A stretch of DNA of 13,353 nt, taken from UBA2798 sp046289975. Its GTDB lineage: Bacteria > Bacteroidota > Bacteroidia > Flavobacteriales_D > UBA2798. A program made the position numbers and the translations under genes. Below are positions 1-5,622 of the stretch, piece after piece; the first letter of the stretch is position 1; the number at the start of each line of letters is the position of its first letter. The stretch lies in the NCBI GenBank assembly GCA_046289975.1, contig JBKBUQ010000079.1, positions 1-13,353 on the forward strand, written 5' to 3'. The notes under the pieces were generated by a model. That model searched no databases, was not told the origin of the DNA, and saw nothing but the letters and a program-made list of their open reading frames with translations.

Positions 1-32
1 TTGGCAACGGGGTTACTTAATTTCTTAAAACG

Positions 33-62
33 AAAAAGTCCCTCGTTTCTGAGAGACTTTTT
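33..62 (-). terminator. Hairpin terminator downstream of tRNA-Asp
   Basis: Read on the minus strand, the two arms (62-51 and 44-33) pair over 12 positions with a 6-base loop. The pairing is complete if one G-U wobble is allowed (positions 54 and 41). The outer arm is A-rich on the 5' side and ends in five T on the 3' side, as in a Rho-independent terminator. It starts two bases after the tRNA discriminator base, so it probably ends the tRNA transcript. The A/T-rich arms mean it could also work for transcription entering from the left on the plus strand. Confidence 0.75.
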
Positions 63-63
63 G

Positions 64-137
64 CGGTCCGGACGGGACTCGAACCCGCGACCCCAGCAGT
101 GACAGTGCTGTATTCTAACCAACTGAACTACCGAACC
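64..137 (-). tRNA. tRNA-Asp (anticodon GTC)
   Basis: The minus strand folds into a full cloverleaf of 74 bases. The 7-bp acceptor stem pairs GGTTCGG with CCGGACC (one T-G pair). The anticodon stem pairs CAGCA with TGCTG around the loop CTGTCAC, giving anticodon GTC (Asp). The T arm is GCGGG-TTCGAGT-CCCGT. The base after the acceptor stem (position 64) is G on the minus strand, the usual discriminator of tRNA-Asp. CCA is not encoded. A promoter-like sequence lies just upstream and a hairpin terminator just downstream, so this looks like a single-gene transcription unit placed after pgeF. Confidence 0.97.
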
Positions 138-153
138 AATGATTTAGGGACGG

Positions 154-183
154 CAAAAATAAGGGTTTTTACTCAACCTGCAA
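154..183 (-). promoter_or_regulatory. Bacteroidota-type promoter of the tRNA-Asp gene
   Basis: On the minus strand TTG (183-181) is followed by exactly 19 bases and then TATTTTTG (161-154). This fits the TTG-N19-TAnnTTTG pattern described for the primary sigma factor of Bacteroidetes. The -7 element ends 17 bases before the first tRNA base, which puts the expected start of transcription about 10 bases upstream of the mature tRNA. It lies in the 69-bp gap between the pgeF stop and the tRNA. The match is read by eye; no start site is known. Confidence 0.7.
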
Positions 184-206
184 GTTTCGGGTGAAAAAAA
201 ATCGGA

Positions 207-938
207 TCATAGACAAATAACTGACCATAAACGTCCTGTTTGGCCTTTATCACGGCGATGGGAGAAGAAATCAGCATCGGTAGTGCAACGAGGAAGCGTC
301 TGGATATGAGCTTCAGAAATACCGGATTCCAGCAGGTTCTGGCGGATGCATTGTGCCAGGTCGAGGTTTCGGACTGAAAAGCAATGATCCGAAAATCCGG
401 CTTCACGAAACTGTTCGATCAGCTCCGGACTGACTTCATAGGCCATCCGGGAAATTCCCGGTCCGATGGCAACGCGGATATGCTTCGGCTTGCAACCTGA
501 ATCCTGCATGCGAATAATAACTTTTTCCGCCAAACGGTTGATGGTCCCTTTCCAGCCACAATGTGCGGCACCGATTACAGATGCCACCGGATCGTGAAAT
601 AAGACTGGAAAACAATCTGCTCCGCTTACCGCAATTGGAATACCTTTTTTATTGGTCACCAATGCATCGCCCTCCTGCTGACCGGGTATTGCATCACAAA
701 CGATGGTGCTGTGAATCTGTTTCAGGTAAGCAACTCTGGAAAGATCCAAACGAAGCGCATCAAACGCACGTCGTCGGTTTTCCATTACGTTTTCTTTCAC
801 ATCCAGGGATCCGCTAAAATTTAACGCATCGCACGGCGAAGGAGAAACACCACCGTGACGAAGAAAAAATGCATGAGGAACAGCGATGAGTCCGCATTGA
901 TACCATTGAATTCCGCTAGGATCCTGAATCAAGTTCAT
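207..938 (-). CDS. pgeF: PgeF/YfiH family protein (laccase-domain, peptidoglycan editing factor)
   Basis: This encodes a 243-residue cytosolic protein of the YfiH/LACC1 family (older name: multicopper polyphenol oxidase). Bacterial members are described as peptidoglycan editing factor PgeF, which removes wrongly incorporated L-Ser from cell-wall precursors; relatives act on purine nucleosides. The three metal-site signatures are present: KQIH (His76), GADC (Cys109) and AAHCGW (His126). The N-terminal RHGGVS motif (27-32) and the C-terminal FFSHRRD and GRLWSVICL segments also fit, and the length is normal. I start it at ATG 938. The frame stays open to 989, but that gives a 17-residue extension (beginning MQQQNC) with no family counterpart. 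The WD40-caspase gene ends 93 bp upstream on the same strand with a weak hairpin between them, so it may be read through or have its own promoter. The exact in vivo substrate is inferred from the family. Confidence 0.93.
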   Translation of the reverse strand: MNLIQDPSGIQWYQCGLIAVPHAFFLRHGGVSPSPCDALNFSGSLDVKENVMENRRRAFDALRLDLSRVAYLKQIHSTIVCDAIPGQQEGDALVTNKKGIPIAVSGADCFPVLFHDPVASVIGAAHCGWKGTINRLAEKVIIRMQDSGCKPKHIRVAIGPGISRMAYEVSPELIEQFREAGFSDHCFSVRNLDLAQCIRQNLLESGISEAHIQTLPRCTTDADFFSHRRDKGQTGRLWSVICL

Positions 939-966
939 GGTCAAACATTCAAAAAAAATCCGATAT

Positions 967-996
967 AAAAAACAGTTTTGCTGCTGCACTCCTGTT
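967..996 (-). terminator. Possible weak terminator after the WD40-caspase gene
   Basis: On the minus strand AACAG (996-992) can pair with CTGTT (975-971). There is a 3x3 internal loop, an inner TGC/GCA stem and an AGCA loop, followed by a run of T. The stem is short and interrupted, so this is only a candidate in the 93-bp gap before pgeF. Confidence 0.3.
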
Positions 997-1031
997 AAAT
1001 TTCAGAAAACACGTATTCCCGGACGAACAAA

Positions 1032-4000
1032 TCACCAAATCCTCACATCAAACTCAAGATTTTCCCTTCGGAATGCAGGTTGTTGTGCTCCTCCGGATAA
1101 TGATTGCACTTGTTCTGCAACATATACCTGCAGTTCGCCAATTGTGATTTGTTGATCATGGTTGACATCAGCCTTACCGGAAGCAATTCCATTGAGCAGA
1201 CAATAGGTAAACAATCCGTTTTTCCATTGTGCACTTTCCATCGCGTATTCTGATCCTCCCGAAGAACTGATTACCAATGCACCTGTTCCCCTTCGCAAAT
1301 CGGTAAACAATTCTGTAGCGAGCTGACTGCTTTGTTTGATTCCGAATCCGTTTTTACTGACAACACCAATGGTTCCTGCATTTCTAAAACTAATCTCCGA
1401 TTGCACTTCGGCTGTTGATGTTCCTGCCTCATTTTCTTCCTTATCCAACTCTCCGGAATGACAGGTATCCATCAGTAATATTTTACGGATTGCAGTTAAA
1501 CCATCCAGCAATTCTTCCAATTTCTCATAGGGAATTCCATTTTTTGAAGGATGGTTGAAATCGATGGTGTAAGATGCGAAAAAATAATTGAGATCCTTAT
1601 CCAAAACTCCGTGTCCCGCTACAAATACCATCACTACGTCATTGCGTTTTGCTTTGGATAAAAACTCAGTCTTTGCTTTTTCCAATGTCTGCAGATCTAC
1701 TTTTTCATTGACAAGCACAAGCTGATTTACTTTAGAAAAGACCGTGCTTCGTGATGCCATTTCGGAAATATCATTTGCATCTTTAGCAGCATAACGCAGA
1801 TTGAATTTTTGGTCTTTGTACTCGCTTACACCGATAGAAAGCAAATACAACTCAGGCAATTGCTCCTGACCCGAATGCAGCACAAAGGTTTCGCGCATTG
1901 ATTCTGCTCCCCTGCTATTGATCACGCTTAGCTGCACTTTGTTTCTTCCGGGCATCAATTCGATTTCCAATTCCGATTCAAGTATTGCGCCTTCAATTTT
2001 TTTTCCTTTCGATCCGTAAAGGGGAACATCGTTAATGCTAAGCGCTAAACGTTCGAGCTGAAACTCTGAATCACTTGCACGAAATGCAATTTTCGCTTTT
2101 CCGGAATTTACTGAATGCTGCACGATTTCAATCTCCGGAATATGAATTTGGACACCCAACTGTTCCTCTTTGAATCCCATTTTGCGCAATCGTTTTTTAT
2201 AAGCCAGCTGATAGCCTTCAATGATTTCAGGAGCTACACCGCCAATATCTTTGAGAAGGATATCCGGACGATTGTATTTGAGATCAAATTGTTCGAAAGG
2301 ATAAAATCGCGCTTCTTTTTCAGTTCCCTGATTGATGTGGTAACCTACGTATTTCGATCCGCGGCGGGAGGAGGTAAAATAACCTTCCTGATTCCATACG
2401 ACCCATTCTCCTTCGGTGGAAATGAAAATGGAGTAAACCGGATAAATAAAATTCCGTGTTGATTCCGATAATTTATTCTCGAGAAACTGACAGGAAAAAT
2501 CGTTTTGATTCAAGACCTGAATCACTTTTCTCCAATCCGCGATACTTTTACCTTCTGCCTCACGCATAACCCCCAATTGCTGAAATACTTTTTTAAAGGT
2601 AGTCCCTACTTCAAGTTCATTGGAATATTCCATTGGTGAAAGCGGCAAAGAAGTGGTGCTTGGTTTTCCAACTTCATGCAGCGGCCAGACGCGAATGGTT
2701 TGATCAGAAGATGCAGTGATCATGCGTTTACCATCAGAAGAAACCGACAAACTCCATACATCTCCTTCATGTCCGACAAAACGTGAGACTTCATTTCCTG
2801 TAAGATCGTAAGCACTTAAAATTCCGTAGGAACCTCCGGATACGATCCATTTTTCGGGGAGAAAACCAAATACGTTGTGCCTTGAACCATTCCAGTATTC
2901 TCGCACAATAGAATCGACAATTTTACGATCGCGCTGAATAAGCAATTTGGAATTCAGTTGCTCCATCTCCACACCGCCTCGTGCGCGTACAAGAGAATAC
3001 ATTTCCATTTGTGTAAGTGGTCTGTTCCAAATTGCTTTGGAATCAATTTTTCCGTCTTTACGTCCCACGAGATCAAATTGCCGCGTAAAGTGTGAGAGAC
3101 CAAAATTTTCTGTCCATGTGGTGGTATAAGCGATTTGTTTATCCGCAAGTGCCGCAGCGAAAAAGGACTGCCCTACTCCACGCATTGTTCGCATTACTTT
3201 TGCCTTTTCCGATTTCTCTTTGATGGTCCAAACTACAATCTCATTGCTTTCTCCTCCGGAAGTGACCATCGTTTGATCGTTAATGAATCCACCACAGATC
3301 ACTGAACTGGTATGACCATCGTAACTTCCATATTCAACCCAGGCATTGTTTTCGAGTGCAAACACATTGCAATGGTGTTCTTTTCCGGTAGTTGAGCATC
3401 CTGCAAGAATTTTTTTGGAGTCGGGCGAAAAACGTAGAAAGGATGCGACCACTTCATTGTCGATATCAGCTATGCGTTTCAGTTTTTCATTGTACACCGA
3501 AATAAATCGTTCTCCAGAACAGGCGATCCATTTTCCATCTGGAGAAATTACCACATCGCGGATCTGAAATCCTTTGTAAAATGCATCTTTCTTAATGGGT
3601 TTACTGTTTTCGGTCGACCACAATACCAGATTTCCCTTATCATCGCCGGTTACAAAATTCGATCCATTTACAAACACATCTTTCACATCCACATCCTTCG
3701 CGTAGTTGTATTCGCGAACCAAAGCGCCTTTTGAACAATTCCATTGAACTATTCGCCCGTCGGCATCTACTGCAATTAAATTTTTACTATCGGAAGTAAA
3801 AGCGAGATCATTGATCACATTGGCATGTCCATGAATTACTTTTTTAATTTTTCCGCTTGCTACATCATAGATTCGAATGTCTCCCAAGTTTTCCGATTCA
3901 TCGTCTTTGCCGAACCATCCTCCTGCGGCCAGGGATAAATTATCCGGCGACAAAGCCAGAGCATAAACCATCCCCTCGTTACCGGGACCAATCTGCCCCA

Positions 4001-4223
4001 AGTATTCACGTATCGGCATTCCGGTTGCAGCATCCCATGCTAGGATGGTTTTATCAAAATCGCCGGTAAAAATGGTTTTACCATCATTGCTAATGCACAA
4101 CTCCCTTGTCTGTACTTTATGTCCCTGCGGACGGATTACAAGATAGGTTTGTGCATGCAGTTCGCTTAGTACTTTTGTTTGCGAAACAAGGAGGAGAAAA
4201 AACAGGATAAGTGATCGGATCAT
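1032..4223 (-). CDS. Exported WD40-repeat protein with C-terminal caspase-like (peptidase C14) domain
   Basis: This encodes 1063 residues. The hydrophobic start (about 1-25, ending before QTYLVI) looks like a Sec signal peptide, so the protein probably acts in the periplasm or outside. About seven WD40-type blades follow (about 34-335), for example GHANVINDLAF and GHTSSVICGGF. A less regular part and at least two clearer blades (about 450-514, with GHEGDVWSLSVSSDGKR) come next. A middle region (about 595-660, containing WVVWNQEGYF) is of the kind often found between WD40 and caspase domains in bacteria, followed by an Ig-like stretch (about 690-785). The caspase domain (about 790-1063) has the catalytic pair His871 (FVAGHGV) and Cys921 (LLMDTCHSGE), so it looks active. 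An EF-hand-like loop lies at 1019-1030. Bacterial caspase homologues generally cut after basic residues or have regulatory roles; the target here is unknown. It is divergent from the zinc-ribbon gene and upstream of pgeF. No T9SS C-terminal domain is visible. Confidence 0.93.
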   Translation of the reverse strand: MIRSLILFFLLLVSQTKVLSELHAQTYLVIRPQGHKVQTRELCISNDGKTIFTGDFDKTILAWDAATGMPIREYLGQIGPGNEGMVYALALSPDNLSLAAGGWFGKDDESENLGDIRIYDVASGKIKKVIHGHANVINDLAFTSDSKNLIAVDADGRIVQWNCSKGALVREYNYAKDVDVKDVFVNGSNFVTGDDKGNLVLWSTENSKPIKKDAFYKGFQIRDVVISPDGKWIACSGERFISVYNEKLKRIADIDNEVVASFLRFSPDSKKILAGCSTTGKEHHCNVFALENNAWVEYGSYDGHTSSVICGGFINDQTMVTSGGESNEIVVWTIKEKSEKAKVMRTMRGVGQSFFAAALADKQIAYTTTWTENFGLSHFTRQFDLVGRKDGKIDSKAIWNRPLTQMEMYSLVRARGGVEMEQLNSKLLIQRDRKIVDSIVREYWNGSRHNVFGFLPEKWIVSGGSYGILSAYDLTGNEVSRFVGHEGDVWSLSVSSDGKRMITASSDQTIRVWPLHEVGKPSTTSLPLSPMEYSNELEVGTTFKKVFQQLGVMREAEGKSIADWRKVIQVLNQNDFSCQFLENKLSESTRNFIYPVYSIFISTEGEWVVWNQEGYFTSSRRGSKYVGYHINQGTEKEARFYPFEQFDLKYNRPDILLKDIGGVAPEIIEGYQLAYKKRLRKMGFKEEQLGVQIHIPEIEIVQHSVNSGKAKIAFRASDSEFQLERLALSINDVPLYGSKGKKIEGAILESELEIELMPGRNKVQLSVINSRGAESMRETFVLHSGQEQLPELYLLSIGVSEYKDQKFNLRYAAKDANDISEMASRSTVFSKVNQLVLVNEKVDLQTLEKAKTEFLSKAKRNDVVMVFVAGHGVLDKDLNYFFASYTIDFNHPSKNGIPYEKLEELLDGLTAIRKILLMDTCHSGELDKEENEAGTSTAEVQSEISFRNAGTIGVVSKNGFGIKQSSQLATELFTDLRRGTGALVISSSGGSEYAMESAQWKNGLFTYCLLNGIASGKADVNHDQQITIGELQVYVAEQVQSLSGGAQQPAFRRENLEFDVRIW

Positions 4224-4318
4224 AGAAAATGAAAGTATGTCAAAATTCCGGAAACTGTCCTCCGTGAAATACCGTATTTTACTGAAGGCCGCTCAGGTAG
4301 CGAATGCTCAGAAACCCT

Positions 4319-4326
4319 TATCTTTA
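4319..4326 (+). promoter_or_regulatory. Possible -7 element of the zinc-ribbon gene
   Basis: TATCTTTA matches seven of eight positions of TAnnTTTG and lies 15 bases before the chosen start codon, implying a very short leader. No TTG is present 19 bases upstream, so support is weak. Confidence 0.25.
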
Positions 4327-4341
4327 CAAAAAAAGAAGTTT

Positions 4342-4608
4342 ATGGCTACAATGAATGACTTTTGTCAAAGCTGCAGCATGCCAATGGCAAAAGATCCTCA
4401 GCGCGGAGGAACCAATGCCGATGGTAGTAAAAGCAAGATGTATTGCAGTTATTGTTTTCAGAACGGTAAATTCATCGATAATTTCACCACTGCAAAAGAG
4501 ATGCAGCAATTTTTGAGAAAGAAATTCAAGGAACAAGGATTTGGTCCTTTACGTCGCTGGTTCTACACCTCCTATATTCCGCGTTTGGAACGTTGGAAAA
4601 AAAAATAA
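4342..4608 (+). CDS. Small zinc-ribbon domain protein
   Basis: This encodes 88 residues when started at ATG 4342. Two CxxC pairs, CQSC (Cys8, Cys11) and CSYC (Cys35, Cys38), form a four-cysteine metal site. The pattern CQSCSMPM, then GTNADGSKS, then YCSYCFQNGKF, is that of the putative zinc-ribbon family annotated as zf-ribbon_2. The C-terminal third is basic and rich in aromatic residues (RRWFYTSYIPRLERWKKK), which could favour nucleic acid or protein contact; that is inference. The frame is open back to 4237, but the extra 35 residues have no family likeness and would cover the promoter-like sequence at 4319, so I do not use it. The DUF4268 gene begins 3 bp after the stop, so the two are probably co-transcribed. 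The biochemical role of the family is not known to me. Confidence 0.88.
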   Translation: MATMNDFCQSCSMPMAKDPQRGGTNADGSKSKMYCSYCFQNGKFIDNFTTAKEMQQFLRKKFKEQGFGPLRRWFYTSYIPRLERWKKK

Positions 4609-4611
4609 AGC

Positions 4612-5073
4612 ATGTATCCAAAAGGTTACGCCTCCCAATACCGGCAGGAATTCTTTGAATTTCTGAAACTGAAAATGTCACGACGACTTTCTTCGGAGAA
4701 GGTGCGTATCAATTGGATGAAATATAAAACCGGTGTTGATGATTTGTATTTCCGTTGCGAGATCGACCGCAGCAGTGCGCGTTTCTGCATCGATATTCAG
4801 CACCGCGATCCCGGAGTGCGGGAATTAGTTTACAATCAATTTCTGGAAATGAAAACCGTCCTGCACCAACACGTTGGCGAGATGTATTGGCTGAAAGATC
4901 ATCATACCGAGGACGGGCTGGAAATTTCGCGCATTTATGCGGAGCTTCCCGAAGCCAATTTATTTGAAAAAGAAAGCTGGCCGGAGGCTTTTGAATTCTT
5001 CGAAAAAAAGTTGCGCAAAATGGATAAAACCTGGTCGATGGCCAAGTTCACCTTTTTTCAATTGCTCAAATAA
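4612..5073 (+). CDS. DUF4268 domain-containing protein
   Basis: This encodes 153 residues and is a soluble protein with no signal peptide or membrane segment. It resembles the short stand-alone DUF4268 proteins of Bacteroidetes across its whole length. Recognisable stretches are INWMKYKTGV (34-43), FCIDIQHRD, the conserved ISRIYAEL near residue 107, and a C-terminal WPEAFEFFEKKL helix. DUF4268 is also found at the end of nuclease-like or restriction-associated proteins, but the stand-alone form has no established function, and I see no catalytic motif. It follows the zinc-ribbon gene by 3 bp, suggesting one message. Its last 16 bp overlap the 3' end of the 184-residue gene on the other strand. 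Confidence 0.88.
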   Translation: MYPKGYASQYRQEFFEFLKLKMSRRLSSEKVRINWMKYKTGVDDLYFRCEIDRSSARFCIDIQHRDPGVRELVYNQFLEMKTVLHQHVGEMYWLKDHHTEDGLEISRIYAELPEANLFEKESWPEAFEFFEKKLRKMDKTWSMAKFTFFQLLK

Positions 5074-5612
5074 TCATCATTTTCAGGTTCAATTTCCGGT
5101 TCGGGTACATCCTGAACGAGCGAATGAAAACTGCGAAACGTTTCGGGACTCATCAATTCGGGATACACCACAATACCACCTGCTGCCTTGAGAAAACGGT
5201 CAACCGATTGGATAAACTCCTTGCGCATGCGTGGATCTTCTGTTTCGAGCATTAATGAAGTGAAACACCATCCGGCAATATTTTTTATTTCTGCTGAACC
5301 ATTAAAGCGGCCCTGACGGTATTCGCGTACCAGGCTTTCAATATCCGCATCGGTAAACATCGCAGAACGGGGATAATTACTTTCGCGGAATACATCTATT
5401 CTGAATGTTGCCTGCGTGATTCTGTCGTCATCCAGCAATTCAATATCCAGGTAATTCCATTTACCAGGCTGTTCGAACTGAACGGAAGCATCGCTGTCTA
5501 CACTGATTTTGTTTTCATCTTTCCAGAACCCGGGCATAAAAAGCGCAGAAAATTCCTGCTCAGGCGGAAATGCTGCGTCGTTTTGTAAAAGAATATATTC
5601 AATTCGGATCAT
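5058..5612 (-). CDS. Hypothetical protein, third gene of the PorV-like/C25 operon
   Basis: This encodes 184 residues, which I do not recognise. It has no signal peptide or membrane segment, so it is probably cytosolic. The composition is acidic, ending in a strongly acidic tail (EPEIEPENDD, about 171-180). It reads as a mixed alpha/beta protein: a beta-rich first half (1-75, with WNYLDIELLDDD), then a helical part around ADIESLVREYRQGRF, then AGWCFTSLMLETEDPRMRKEF and AAGGIVVYPELM. The start ATG 5612 lies 10 bp after the stop of the C25 peptidase gene on the same strand, so it is almost certainly in the same transcript. The position suggests an accessory role or simple hitch-hiking, and the sequence does not decide which. 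Its 3' end overlaps the DUF4268 gene by 16 bp, tail to tail. Confidence 0.82.
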   Translation of the reverse strand: MIRIEYILLQNDAAFPPEQEFSALFMPGFWKDENKISVDSDASVQFEQPGKWNYLDIELLDDDRITQATFRIDVFRESNYPRSAMFTDADIESLVREYRQGRFNGSAEIKNIAGWCFTSLMLETEDPRMRKEFIQSVDRFLKAAGGIVVYPELMSPETFRSFHSLVQDVPEPEIEPENDDYLSN

Positions 5613-5622
5613 ACATTTTGGT

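Noticed and set aside
202..212. TCGGATCATA repeated at 202, 4215 and 5604
   Set aside because: Two copies are simply ATG-ATC-CGA (Met-Ile-Arg) start regions and one is the end of pgeF; no shared spacing or flanking similarity, so chance.
939..989. 17-residue N-terminal extension of pgeF from an upstream ATG
   Set aside because: The extension has no counterpart in the family, and MNLIQDP at 938 gives the normal length.
4237..4341. 35-residue extension of the zinc-ribbon protein from ATG 4237
   Set aside because: The family begins just before the first CxxC pair; the extension looks random and would run through the only promoter-like sequence upstream.
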